This document shows positions 23,608 to 31,085 of a stretch of 49,129 nucleotides of DNA, piece by piece. The stretch comes from an uncultured Chloroflexota bacterium (lineage in GTDB: Bacteria; Chloroflexota; Anaerolineae; UBA4142; SHND01): contig CALMZO010000238.1 of NCBI GenBank assembly GCA_937870825.1, positions 1-49,129 of the forward strand. The letters run 5' to 3'. The first letter of the stretch is position 1; every line of letters begins with the position of its first letter. A program made the translations under genes and the position numbers. The notes beneath the pieces were generated by a model, which did no database searches, had not been told where the DNA came from, and saw nothing but the letters and a program-made list of their open reading frames with translations.

Positions 23608-23665
23608 AAGTATCAAGTAGCACGTATCAGGTTGCAAAACCCTGCTACTTGCTACCTACTACCGA
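23608..23665. repeat. Word repeat 'aagtagcacgtatcagg'
   Basis: The prfA-prmC gap consists largely of 'acaagtatcaagtagcacg', 'tatcaggttgc' and 'ctgctacttgctacctac', i.e. variants of one word in both orientations. It resembles the repeat before the second DegV gene (about 45340). Confidence 0.45.
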
Positions 23666-24745
23666 CTACATCTCCACTCCCGCCGCCTTCAACTTTTCCG
23701 TCTGGTCTGCCAACACCAGCGCGTCAATAATTTCGTCAATGTCGCCGTCGAGAATGCCCGGCAAGTTGTGTTCGGTGAGATTGATGCGATGGTCGGTGAG
23801 GCGGTCCTGGGGAAAATTGTACGTGCGAATTTTTTCCGCGCGTTCGCCGCTGCCCACCTGCGAGCGCCGCGCTTCGGCTGTTTCGCGCTGTTGTTTTTCC
23901 AATTCCATTTCGTACAAACGCGCTTTTAGAAATGACATTGCGCGCAGTTTATTTTGCAACTGCGAACGTTCGTCCTGCACCGCGACGACGAGACCTGTCG
24001 GCAGGTGCGTGATGCGGACCGCCGTCGCAACTTTTTGCACATTTTGTCCGCCGTGTCCCGACGCGTGGTAAATATCAATTTTCAAATCTTCCGGCTTGAC
24101 TTCCACCTCGATGTCGTCCACTTCTGCCATCACCGCAACGGTTGCAGTTGAAGTGTGAATGCGTCCCGACGATTCGGTCAAGGGAACGCGTTGAACGCGA
24201 TGCACACCGCTTTCGTACTTTAATCTGGAGAACGCGCCTTTGCCCTTGATTTCAAAAACGACTTCGCGGAAACCTTTTAGCCCCGTGCGATTCTCATCCA
24301 CGAGCGCAACTTTCCAGCCCTGTCGTTCCGCGTAACGCGTGTACATGCGATACAAGTCCGCGGCGAACAACGCAGCTTCTTCGCCGCCCGTCCCCGCGCG
24401 AATTTCCACGTAAATGTCTTTGTCATCGCGCGGGTCTTGGGGCAAAAGCATCACGCGCATTTCGCTCAATAATTTTTCTTGCTGTGTTTTGAGTTGCTCC
24501 GCTTCCTCTTGCGCCATTGCGCGCATTTCCAAATCCGCTTCGTCGCGCGCCATTTCGCTCGTGCGTTCCAACGCCTCTGTCATCGTCAGATATTCGCGAT
24601 ATTTTTCCACCTTTGGTTCGATGTCGCTAATCTCGCGCGTAATTTCGCGGAGGCGCGTCGGGTTCATCGAGACCGCCGGGTCTTCCATCAATTTGTGTAA
24701 ATCGTCATAGCGACGCTGATACGCCGCGAATTTTTCGGCAAACAC
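23666..24745 (-). CDS. prfA: Peptide chain release factor 1
   Basis: 359 residues, the normal RF1 length, from a GTG at 24745. Domain 1 is helical (1-100); the GTGGEEAALFA segment marks domain 2; the stop-codon recognition tripeptide region reads RVQRVPLTESSGRIHTST (PxT type, residues 188-190, as in RF1; the RF2 equivalent is SPF). The catalytic GGQ is at 232-234 (HASGHGGQNVQKVATAVRIT). It releases peptides at UAA/UAG. The PxT tripeptide separates it from RF2. Its methylase gene prmC follows. Confidence 0.96.
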   Translation of the reverse strand: MFAEKFAAYQRRYDDLHKLMEDPAVSMNPTRLREITREISDIEPKVEKYREYLTMTEALERTSEMARDEADLEMRAMAQEEAEQLKTQQEKLLSEMRVMLLPQDPRDDKDIYVEIRAGTGGEEAALFAADLYRMYTRYAERQGWKVALVDENRTGLKGFREVVFEIKGKGAFSRLKYESGVHRVQRVPLTESSGRIHTSTATVAVMAEVDDIEVEVKPEDLKIDIYHASGHGGQNVQKVATAVRITHLPTGLVVAVQDERSQLQNKLRAMSFLKARLYEMELEKQQRETAEARRSQVGSGERAEKIRTYNFPQDRLTDHRINLTEHNLPGILDGDIDEIIDALVLADQTEKLKAAGVEM

Positions 24746-24820
24746 GAATACCTCTTGATTTATGATTTTTGATTACGGATTTATGGTTTTTTCTTTGCGC
24801 CTTTGCGTCTTTGCGTGAGA
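24746..24820. repeat. Word repeats 'tttgcgcctttgcgtctttgcgtgag' and 'gatttatgatttttgatt'
   Basis: The murJ-prfA gap contains two unrelated tandem-word segments: 'gatttatgatttttgatta' (about 24755-24780) and three 'tttgcg(c/t)' units (about 24794-24820). No hairpin with a T-run is present. Confidence 0.5.
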
Positions 24821-26371
24821 TTATTTTCGTCGCGCCAAGTTAAACGCCAACTGCATCTCGTCGCTTCGCAATACAAACATTGTCAAAAAATACGCGCCGC
24901 CGCCGATGAGAATCCCGCCCACGAGCAGCATCACAGAATTTTGCGCGAACGGCGTCAATCCAAACCAAACAATCGCGCCTGCCATCACTATCGCGCCGAC
25001 AAACATTTTCCCCGCGCTTATCGCGATTGTTTTTCCATCTACGCCGCCCAGGCGCGGGCGCAGCAAAAAGAACAACAACACCATTTCCAATGTCGTCGCG
25101 ATGGAATTTGCCAATGCGAGTCCCCCTTGCGCGAGCGGTTGCAGCAACACCACCGATAGAATGATATTCAACACGACGGATGCAACGCCAATTCGTACTG
25201 GCGTCGCCGTGTCGTGCATTGCAAAAAACGCACGCGTGATGGTTTCGAGTCCCGCGTGCGCGAACAAGCCCACCGCAAACAATTCCAACGCGACCAAAGT
25301 CATTTGGGTTGACTGTTCCGTGAACGCGCCGCGCTGTAACAAAATTTGAACGATGGGACGCGCGAGCAGCATCAAACCGATTGTCGCGGGAACGGTCAAA
25401 AACAACGTCACACGAAATCCCGTCGAAAACGCGCGGCGCAAACCATCCACATCATGCGCCGCATACAAACGCGAAAACGTTGGGAACAAAACTGTCGCGA
25501 TGGATTGCGCAATCACGCCAATGGGCAAGAGAATCAGCAGAAACGCGTAATTCAGCGCGGCGAGCGAACCCGCTGCGAGCGTTGATGCGAGAATCGTATT
25601 GACGAGAAAATTCAACTGCACTGCCGCGATGCCCAGCGTGCGCGGAATGACCAGTTGAATCACATGCCGCACCTGTTCATCACGTATTCCCAAATTCGCG
25701 GTGTACTGAATTTTATTTTTCAAGAGCCACGGCACTTGAACCAACAAATGCAAAAACGCGCCGACGACCACACCGAGCGCCAGACCGTACACACCGAGCG
25801 TCGGCGCAAGCAGCCACGCGCCCGCGATGATGGCAAGATTGTACATCACCGGCGCGGCGGCGGGCAGCACAAACTCGTGCTGCGCGTTCAGAATGCCCAT
25901 CACGATACCGCTCACCGCAAACACCGCAGGCGTGAGCAGCATCAAACGCATCAAACGCGCGGTGAGTTCTTGTTGCTGCGCGTCGAATCCGACACCGACA
26001 GAAATTCTCACCAACGGTTCCGCAAACAGCGCGGCGAGTACGCACAACGCGGCGACGATGACGAACACCAAATTCATCACTTGCGTCGCCAGACGCCAAC
26101 CCCCGCGCACATCGCCGTCGTGGAGCAATTTTGTAAACGGCGGAATGAACGCGGACGCCAGCGCGCCGCCCGCGACGAGATTGAACAACAAATCGGGAAT
26201 CCGAAACGCGGCAACGTACGCATCCAATTGCGCCGATGTGCCAAACTGATAACTGATGACGATTTCGCGCACCAGCCCCAGCGCGCGGCTCAACACAAAA
26301 AACGCCATCACAATTCCCGTTGACGTGACAAGATGGCGCGCAGTAGTGGCTTGGTGAACAGCGGAATCCAT
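24821..26371 (-). CDS. murJ: Lipid II flippase MurJ
   Basis: 516 residues from ATG 26371 (MDSAVHQATTARHLV); a Met six codons upstream is less likely. About 14 hydrophobic segments with the MVF/MATE-type pattern. N-terminal signature: VLSRALGLVREIVISYQFGT, AFRIPDLLFNLVAGGALASA and FIPPFTKLL, diagnostic for MurJ. It carries the undecaprenyl-linked peptidoglycan precursor across the membrane, so the organism is expected to make peptidoglycan. It heads the minus-strand block running into prfA-prmC-tsaC and is divergent from rpsT. Confidence 0.93.
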   Translation of the reverse strand: MDSAVHQATTARHLVTSTGIVMAFFVLSRALGLVREIVISYQFGTSAQLDAYVAAFRIPDLLFNLVAGGALASAFIPPFTKLLHDGDVRGGWRLATQVMNLVFVIVAALCVLAALFAEPLVRISVGVGFDAQQQELTARLMRLMLLTPAVFAVSGIVMGILNAQHEFVLPAAAPVMYNLAIIAGAWLLAPTLGVYGLALGVVVGAFLHLLVQVPWLLKNKIQYTANLGIRDEQVRHVIQLVIPRTLGIAAVQLNFLVNTILASTLAAGSLAALNYAFLLILLPIGVIAQSIATVLFPTFSRLYAAHDVDGLRRAFSTGFRVTLFLTVPATIGLMLLARPIVQILLQRGAFTEQSTQMTLVALELFAVGLFAHAGLETITRAFFAMHDTATPVRIGVASVVLNIILSVVLLQPLAQGGLALANSIATTLEMVLLFFLLRPRLGGVDGKTIAISAGKMFVGAIVMAGAIVWFGLTPFAQNSVMLLVGGILIGGGAYFLTMFVLRSDEMQLAFNLARRK

Positions 26372-26390
26372 TTTCAAATTACAACGCATG

Positions 26391-26396
26391 ATTATA
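26391..26396 (-). promoter_or_regulatory. -10 element of the murJ promoter
   Basis: TATAAT on the minus strand (26396-26391), about 20 bases before the murJ ATG. No clear -35 hexamer at the right distance. Confidence 0.4.
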
Positions 26397-26438
26397 CACG
26401 ATTCGCGTTTTCCAATTCAGAAAAAACGCGCTGCGAAT

Positions 26439-26466
26439 TTGCGCTTTACCGGCTTTCAAGTAAAAT
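26439..26466 (+). promoter_or_regulatory. Promoter of rpsT
   Basis: TTGCGC (26439-26444), 16-base spacer, TAAAAT (26461-26466), about 40 bases before the rpsT start; divergent from murJ. Confidence 0.55.
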
Positions 26467-26508
26467 TGCTCTTTGTAATCCGGTCAAGCACATTTGGAGG
26501 AAATTCAA

Positions 26509-26778
26509 TTGGCAAACACATCTGCCGCCCAAAAAGATATTCGCAAAAATGCGCGGCGTCGCCAGCGCAACCGCCTGGTCAAAGCCAAGACGCGCACGGT
26601 CGTCAAACACGCGCGCGCGGCGATTGACGATGGCGAAGCCAACGTGAATGACGTGCTTCGTCAGGCGCAAATCGAACTCGATTCGGCTGCCGCAAAAGGC
26701 ATCATTCACAAAAATGCCGCCGCCCGTAAAAAAAGCCGCCTCGTCAAACATTTACGTCAGGCAGCCCAAGCGAGCTAA
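26509..26778 (+). CDS. rpsT: Ribosomal protein bS20
   Basis: 89 residues from TTG 26509, which has GGAGG (26496-26500) 8 bases upstream. The in-frame TTG at 26494 overlaps that ribosome site and was rejected. The sequence MANTSAAQKDIRKNARRRQR, NRLVKAKTRTVVKHARAAI and IHKNAAARKKSRLVKHL is the three-helix, Lys/Arg-rich S20, which binds 16S rRNA helix 44 and the 5' domain. Ends at a strong terminator. Confidence 0.96.
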   Translation: MANTSAAQKDIRKNARRRQRNRLVKAKTRTVVKHARAAIDDGEANVNDVLRQAQIELDSAAAKGIIHKNAAARKKSRLVKHLRQAAQAS

Positions 26779-26831
26779 GTTGAACAAACAAAAACCCCGT
26801 TCCGTAAGGACGGGGTTTTTGTTTGTTCAAC
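26779..26831 (+). terminator. Strong rpsT terminator
   Basis: A 22-bp perfect stem (26779-26800 with 26810-26831; core aaaaccccgt/acggggtttt) with a 9-base loop and a T5 run in the descending arm. It isolates rpsT from the LexA-type promoter 22 bases downstream. Confidence 0.88.
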
Positions 26832-26852
26832 ATTAAAAAACACGTACACCTC

Positions 26853-26881
26853 TTGACTTGGAACAGGTGTTCTATTATAAT
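26853..26881 (+). promoter_or_regulatory. Promoter of the LexA-like operon
   Basis: TTGACT (26853-26858), 17-base spacer, TATAAT (26876-26881). A LexA-type operator fills most of the spacer, so repressor and RNA polymerase should compete. Confidence 0.8.
26861..26872. promoter_or_regulatory. LexA-type operator 1 (GAACAGGTGTTC)
   Basis: GAAC-N4-GTTC, the core of the Gram-positive-type LexA box, lies entirely between the -35 and -10 hexamers. Confidence 0.75.
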
Positions 26882-26890
26882 CTCCGCATA

Positions 26891-26902
26891 GAACTCTAGT
26901 TC
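26891..26902. promoter_or_regulatory. LexA-type operator 2 (GAACTCTAGTTC)
   Basis: A second GAAC-N4-GTTC centred about 30 bases (three helical turns) from operator 1, covering the expected transcription start. The palindrome extends to AGAACTCTAGTTCT. Confidence 0.72.
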
Positions 26903-26906
26903 TAAA

Positions 26907-26920
26907 GAACGTTTCCGTTC
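26907..26920. promoter_or_regulatory. Degenerate operator 3 (GAAC-N6-GTTC)
   Basis: The same half-sites with a 6-base centre, immediately after operator 2; also a perfect GTTCT-AAA-(A)GAAC arrangement between boxes 2 and 3. It could add weak binding. Confidence 0.4.
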
Positions 26921-26943
26921 TGTGTCACCCCATCTCAATTGTT

Positions 26944-26961
26944 CAAGTCCGTTCGGACTTG
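26944..26961 (+). other. Leader hairpin just before the ribosome site
   Basis: caagtcc (26944-26950) pairs with ggacttg (26955-26961) around gttc, 3-9 bases before the GAAAGGA ribosome site of the LexA-like gene. It could tune translation. Confidence 0.4.
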
Positions 26962-26977
26962 TGGAAAGGAACTGACC

Positions 26978-27589
26978 ATGACACAGCCAGATGAACACGG
27001 CGCGCGGATTCTCTCTTTTCTCGAGCGGTATCAACAACAGCATCGCCGCTCGCCAACCTACCGGGAAATCGGTGCCGCCGTCGGCATTCGCTCGACCGAC
27101 CACGTCTCGCGCGATTTGCGACGACTCGTTCGCGACGGTTACATTTCGTTCAAACCGCGTGTAAGCAAAAGTATCGTGCTACTCAAAACACCAAACTCGC
27201 GCGCGCGTCAAAACGTTCTGCCACTCCCCTACTTGAATCGCCGCATCAATGCCGCGCCCGTTGACGAATTGTCGCGCTTGGCAGCCGAGTTGTTCCAGGA
27301 CGAAAAAGACACCTTTGTCTTGCGCGCACGCGGTCAAGCCATGCGCGATGCCATGCTCGACGATGGTGACCTCGTCGTGGTTAAACGCAGCGAAAAATTT
27401 CACGATGGCGACATGCTCGCCGTGTACCTGAAACCTTCCAAGCGCACGACTTTGCGCCATGTGTATCGCGAAAATGGGCATCTGCGCGTGCATTCGGCAA
27501 ATCCCGACGCGCAGCCACAATTTTACAAACCAACGGACCTGGAAATTCGCGGCACTGTTCTGGCAATCCTAAGAAAAAGAGACATGTGA
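26978..27589 (+). CDS. LexA-like repressor lacking the autocleavage residues
   Basis: 203 residues from ATG 26978 (GAAAGGA 8 bases upstream). The N-terminal winged helix is LexA-like: ILSFLERYQQQHRRSPTYRE, IGAAVGIRSTDHVSRDLRRL. The C-terminal half has the S24-like fold (FVLRARGQAMRDAMLDDGDL, VVVKR, GDMLAVYL, TTLRHVYRENGHLRV). Where LexA has the catalytic GDSM, this protein has G119-Q-A-M, with Ala121 for Ser; the catalytic Lys (TLKR) is Arg160 (TLRH); and no Ala-Gly cleavage site exists in the linker (INAAPVDEL). It should therefore bind operators without RecA-stimulated self-cleavage. It probably autoregulates via the operators at 26861-26920. The stop overlaps the next gene (GTGA). Confidence 0.85.
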   Translation: MTQPDEHGARILSFLERYQQQHRRSPTYREIGAAVGIRSTDHVSRDLRRLVRDGYISFKPRVSKSIVLLKTPNSRARQNVLPLPYLNRRINAAPVDELSRLAAELFQDEKDTFVLRARGQAMRDAMLDDGDLVVVKRSEKFHDGDMLAVYLKPSKRTTLRHVYRENGHLRVHSANPDAQPQFYKPTDLEIRGTVLAILRKRDM

Positions 27590-28557
27590 CCTGTGACACG
27601 GGCAAACCCCTGTCGCCCGTCACACGTCACTTGCACTTTGCGGTGGACGAACTCAAACCCTGCCATTTTCGTCAAGTGGACAATCACGGTCGCATCCTTT
27701 GCAATGTTATCAAAGGGGGCGACCGTGAAGTGTCTGTGAACCTGTGCCGTGCGTGCCCGGTCTCACAGATTAATTGTCAACACTTGCGCGCGGGGTTGGA
27801 GAAAAAAGTTTCGACTCCGCTCACGGTGCGTTTTGCGACCGGACGCGTGGAAGTGTGGGATGATGCGCCGCCGACGATTGAATTCAAACAAGCCGCGTGC
27901 GCCGCGAAAACAATGCCCATCACATCGCCGCGCGATTGTGTGGGCTGCCCGATTCGGATGCCGAACGTGGTGCCGCAAAACGCGATTCAAGTCGCGCGTC
28001 GTTCAAGACCATCGGCAGTGCCAGCCGCACAGACCGTCGCCGTTTCTCAGGACAAACAGGTCATTGCCCGGGCGAACGCTGCACGCCGCGCGACGCGCAC
28101 CACCCCGCGCATAGCTCAACCCACGGCACAAGTCCAAGCCCAAATCGTCGCGGAACCCCAAACCGCAGCCGCCGTACGCGCGCCGACGCCGCCTCCCACA
28201 ATTGACGCCGGCGCGGCAGCCGACCTGATTGCGCGCGCAAAAGCCACAGCCGAGCGCAAAGCGCAAGAAAAGCAACAGCGCGAACTCGAACGCATTGCGC
28301 GCGAGGAACAAGAAAAATTTCAAGCGCAGCAAGCACAGCCCGAAGGCAAACCAAAAATTATTCAAATGAAAGAATGGCTCGCGGGACAAATGCAGAAAAA
28401 ACAAAACGCGAACGCCAACAGCCCGTACAAACCGCAAGCCGTTCAAGCGGACGCGGAAGGCGTATCCGATATTGTGTATGCCCCCCTCGGCGCGCAGATG
28501 GCAACCGCGTACCAAGAAACAATTGATTACGAACGCTGCGTCGGCTGGACCGATTAA
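27586..28557 (+). CDS. Cys-rich putative metal-binding protein, unknown function
   Basis: 323 residues if it starts at GTG 27586, overlapping the repressor's stop by 4 bases; the first 14 codons come from a 'gtgac...gtcac' word repeat, so GTG at about 27640 (VDELKPCHF) is an alternative. The N-terminal 125 residues contain regularly placed Cys: PCHF, LCNV, LCRACPVSQINCQH, ACAAK and DCVGCP, enough for two Zn or Fe-S sites. The middle is Ala/Gln/Pro-rich and disordered, followed by a coiled coil (AERKAQEKQQRELERIAREE). The C-terminus is PLGAQMATAYQETIDYERC. Cytosolic; no known family recognised. It may be a DNA- or RNA-binding partner of the FtsK-like ATPase, whose gene follows by 8 bases. Confidence 0.65.
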   Translation: MTCDTGKPLSPVTRHLHFAVDELKPCHFRQVDNHGRILCNVIKGGDREVSVNLCRACPVSQINCQHLRAGLEKKVSTPLTVRFATGRVEVWDDAPPTIEFKQAACAAKTMPITSPRDCVGCPIRMPNVVPQNAIQVARRSRPSAVPAAQTVAVSQDKQVIARANAARRATRTTPRIAQPTAQVQAQIVAEPQTAAAVRAPTPPPTIDAGAAADLIARAKATAERKAQEKQQRELERIAREEQEKFQAQQAQPEGKPKIIQMKEWLAGQMQKKQNANANSPYKPQAVQADAEGVSDIVYAPLGAQMATAYQETIDYERCVGWTD

Positions 28558-28565
28558 ATATTGTC

Positions 28566-29468
28566 GTGAAGAAAACAATGCCATTCAGTACCAACAGCGC
28601 GCGGTTCCTTCAACAGGGACCGCGTCCCCAACTCTCCCCGGCGCACGCACAATCGCGCACTGTCAAATTCCTCACGCTCGCGCAGGAATTGAACAGTGAT
28701 ATGCAGTTGCAGCAAGCATTGCGAATTGCCGGGACTGCCATGTTGGGCGTTGCGACGGATGGTGTGCCGCTCATCATTCGCCTCGCCTCGCCGGATGTTA
28801 CGCACGTTCTGATTTCGGGCGCGAAAGCAAGCGGTAAAACGCAGTTGCTGCGAACAGTGCTTGGTTCCCTCGCGCTTTATCAAAAACCGCGCGAACTGCA
28901 ATTCCTGGTGCTTGCCGAAAATGCGAGCGCGTATGAATTTCTCACAGCGAGCCCATGTATGCTCGGCGAAATCGCAACGACACCCGAACACGCGCTCCAA
29001 CATTTACGCTGGCTCGAAACCGAATTGGAACGCCGCGAAAACGAACTGGTGACGCGTCCGCGTTTGGTGGTTGCGATTGATGAAGGGTCTGAATTTTTGA
29101 CGAACGGCGGACGCGAGTTTCAAGTCCATCTCACGCGATTGGCACAGCGCGGACGCGGCGTCGGAATTTCGCTGCTTGTGTGTACGAACAAGGCACAGGC
29201 ATCCGATTTGCCTGCGGAGTTGCGCGCGAATTTTCCGGTGCGGCTCATCGGCAAACATTCGAGCGCGAACGACGGTGCGGACAAGTTGACGGGGCGCGGT
29301 GATTTTATCTTGGCGGCAGGCGGCGAGCGCGTGCGGTTTCAGGCGGCGTATCTTGCGCCGCAAGATGCGACATGGTTTCACGCGCAGCTCTGCGAATGGC
29401 GCGTGCGCCCGCAGCCGCGCGAAAGCGGCTTGCATAGTTTTGTCAGACGGTTGCAGCGCGTGAAATAG
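28566..29468 (+). CDS. FtsK/SpoIIIE/HerA-like ATPase domain protein
   Basis: 300 residues from GTG 28566 (ATG 28578 also possible). After about 60 residues of linker, an FtsK-type motor core: Walker A GAKASGKT (about 85-92) in THVLISGAKASGKTQLLRT, Walker B RLVVAIDEGSEF (about 166-177), then LTRLAQRGRGVGISLLVCTN and LRANFPVRLIGKHSS, aligned with FtsK's 'AQKARAAGIHLVLATQ' and 'IPTRIAFQVSS', and GRGDFILAAGGE with its 'G-GDML' segment. There are no membrane helices and no gamma (KOPS-reading) domain, so it is a minimal soluble motor, not the division translocase. It probably moves DNA or remodels a nucleoprotein complex together with its operon partners. Confidence 0.8.
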   Translation: MKKTMPFSTNSARFLQQGPRPQLSPAHAQSRTVKFLTLAQELNSDMQLQQALRIAGTAMLGVATDGVPLIIRLASPDVTHVLISGAKASGKTQLLRTVLGSLALYQKPRELQFLVLAENASAYEFLTASPCMLGEIATTPEHALQHLRWLETELERRENELVTRPRLVVAIDEGSEFLTNGGREFQVHLTRLAQRGRGVGISLLVCTNKAQASDLPAELRANFPVRLIGKHSSANDGADKLTGRGDFILAAGGERVRFQAAYLAPQDATWFHAQLCEWRVRPQPRESGLHSFVRRLQRVK

Positions 29469-29498
29469 CGCGTGTGAATGCACGCGAGGAGTTGGTCT

Positions 29499-29948
29499 AT
29501 GTCCAAAGTTGGCATGTTTCTGATTGGCGGATTGGTTCTCGCCGCTGTCGTCTATCAAATTCTCGAACGCGTGCCGTCCGATGCGTTGAACGTGGCGCTC
29601 GGCGTTATGTGCGGCATCGGCGCGAGCATTCCAATCTCGTTCGGTCTGTTGGTCGCATTGACGCGACAACGTCACAAGAGTGAGGTTGCCGTCGAGTGGC
29701 GTGAGCCGGAACCCGAACCCGCGCGCGTCGTCCGACAATCAAGCCCGCACCAGGTTCCACAACAGCCGTCGCCGCAGCCACAAATCATTGTGATTGCCCC
29801 GCCGCAAGGACAATTCGCGCAGGGACAATTTCCCCAAGGGTTTCAAATCCCCGCGCAGTGGTTGAATCAAACGCAACCCGCACCATTCATGCACGAACAC
29901 GCGCACGCGGTGGACGCGCGCGAATGGCGCATCATTGGCGAAGAATAG
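29499..29948 (+). CDS. Small membrane protein with proline/glutamine-rich tail
   Basis: 149 residues from ATG 29499; GAGGAG 7 bases upstream selects this start over the GTG-type start at 29478. Two N-terminal hydrophobic segments (MFLIGGLVLAAVVYQILE; LGVMCGIGASIPISFGLLVA), then a basic stretch and a Pro/Gln-rich cytoplasmic tail (PHQVPQQPSPQPQIIVIAPP, FAQGQFPQGFQIPAQW) that ends in EWRIIGEE. It could anchor the operon's soluble ATPase at the membrane. That is inference. No family recognised. Confidence 0.6.
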   Translation: MSKVGMFLIGGLVLAAVVYQILERVPSDALNVALGVMCGIGASIPISFGLLVALTRQRHKSEVAVEWREPEPEPARVVRQSSPHQVPQQPSPQPQIIVIAPPQGQFAQGQFPQGFQIPAQWLNQTQPAPFMHEHAHAVDAREWRIIGEE

Positions 29949-30019
29949 GTTTGATGTTTCCCGTTGTGGCTGCCGGGCTCGAAAGCCGGACACACCGGAA
30001 AAAATTTCAAAGGAGGCAC

Positions 30020-30343
30020 ATGTTACGCACCGATAACTTTTCTTCACTCCCGCGCGTGGGCGCGGGCACCCGTTCCCACCGCAGCGGCGCGTCCATCGCA
30101 AAACGTTCGCGCACGGCGCGCAATGACGCGGTCCTGGTTTTGGAAAAACGGTTTGGCTATTTTCCGCAATCGTTTCAATGGCGCGGACACACCCATCACG
30201 TTCAAGCGGTCGAACGTACGTGGACAAAAATGGGACGCGTCGCGCAATTGTGTTTTCGAGTGCGCTGTCAAGAAGGAGTGTTCGACCTGACGCAAAACGC
30301 GAAAACCAACATCTGGTCCTTGGCGGTCGTGCAGTTGAACTGA
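30020..30343 (+). CDS. DUF6504-like small protein
   Basis: 107 residues from ATG 30020 (AGGAGG at 30011-30016; the frame is open to 29858, inside the preceding gene). The N-terminal 40 residues are basic and Ser/Arg-rich. The C-terminal 60 (FGYFPQSFQWRGHTHHVQAV, ERTWTKMGRVAQLCFRVRCQ, GVFDLTQNAKTNIWSL) show the 'F-x-W-R-G-x-x-x-x-V-x-x-V ... G-V-F/Y-D-L' pattern of DUF6504. I recall that family near mutagenic-repair genes in actinobacteria; this recollection was not checked. That would suit a damage-inducible operon. Function unknown. Confidence 0.55.
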   Translation: MLRTDNFSSLPRVGAGTRSHRSGASIAKRSRTARNDAVLVLEKRFGYFPQSFQWRGHTHHVQAVERTWTKMGRVAQLCFRVRCQEGVFDLTQNAKTNIWSLAVVQLN

Positions 30344-30358
30344 GCGCGGAGGATTGTC

Positions 30359-30793
30359 ATGAAATTCAGCGTTGACCTCACCATCAATAAAAATCGCCGC
30401 TTGGTCTGGAAAGCATTCGACAATCCGAAAAATATGCAACGCTGGCAGCCGACACTCGAAGCATTCGAGCCGCAAGCGGGGACGCCCGGACAAATCGGCG
30501 CGATCTCAAAACTGACCTATCGCGAAGATGGACGCGCAATCACAATGTACGAAACCATCACCGACCGCGATGAACCCAACGAATTCTCGGGAACGTACAC
30601 CACCGCCGGTGTCGTCAATCAATTGCGCAATCGCTTTGTGGAATTGAACGCGCAGCAAACGCGCTGGACGCTCGACGCCGATTTTAGATTTACGGGGTTG
30701 CTTGCACTCGTCGCGCCGTTGATGAAACGTTCCTTTGTAAAGCGCGCACAAGCGGACATGGAACGCTTTAAAGCGATGGTCGAAAATCAATAG
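30359..30793 (+). CDS. SRPBCC-fold protein (polyketide cyclase/START-like)
   Basis: 144 residues from ATG 30359, GGAGG 7 bases before it. The sequence has the helix-grip pattern: first strand and helix MKFSVDLTINKNRRLVWKAF (then DNPKNMQRWQP), a run of beta strands (PGQIGAISKLTYREDGRAI, MYETITDRDEPNEFSGTYT, TRWTLDADFRFTG) and a long C-terminal helix (MKRSFVKRAQADMERFKAMV). It binds a hydrophobic ligand or a partner protein; which one is not apparent. The presence of a ligand-binding domain in an operon with a non-cleavable repressor is suggestive. Confidence 0.75.
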   Translation: MKFSVDLTINKNRRLVWKAFDNPKNMQRWQPTLEAFEPQAGTPGQIGAISKLTYREDGRAITMYETITDRDEPNEFSGTYTTAGVVNQLRNRFVELNAQQTRWTLDADFRFTGLLALVAPLMKRSFVKRAQADMERFKAMVENQ

Positions 30794-30848
30794 CACGGAA
30801 CAAAAACATACTCTGTTCCGCAGCAACAATCAAGAGGAGGAAAAACAA

Positions 30849-31076
30849 ATGAAATCAGGATTGCTGTGGTATGACAACTCATCCAAATCGATTGCCGACA
30901 AAATCGAAGCGGCGGCAAAACGCTATCGCGAAAAATTCGGGATTGCACCGGACACCTGTTTTGTGAATCCGCGTGATTTGGAGCAAGCTTCCAAACCGAA
31001 ACCGAACTTGAAAATTCAAATCGCGACCAAGGCAACCATCATGCCAAACCACATCTGGCTCGGCATGAGCAAATAG
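30849..31076 (+). CDS. 75-residue conserved-looking protein, unknown function
   Basis: GAGGAGG lies 9 bases before the ATG. The sequence begins MKSGLLWYDNSSKSIADKIE, followed by AAAKRYREKFGIAPDTCFVN and PRDLEQASKPKPNLKIQIAT. It looks like a compact alpha/beta protein with an Arg/Lys-rich helix. I recall similar short proteins in Chloroflexota but know no function. It is the last gene of the operon and is followed 10 bases later by a strong terminator. Confidence 0.65.
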   Translation: MKSGLLWYDNSSKSIADKIEAAAKRYREKFGIAPDTCFVNPRDLEQASKPKPNLKIQIATKATIMPNHIWLGMSK

Positions 31077-31085
31077 GAAAAAAAG

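Noticed and set aside
28566..29468. The cell-division translocase FtsK
   Set aside because: No N-terminal membrane helices and no gamma domain; only the motor core is present.
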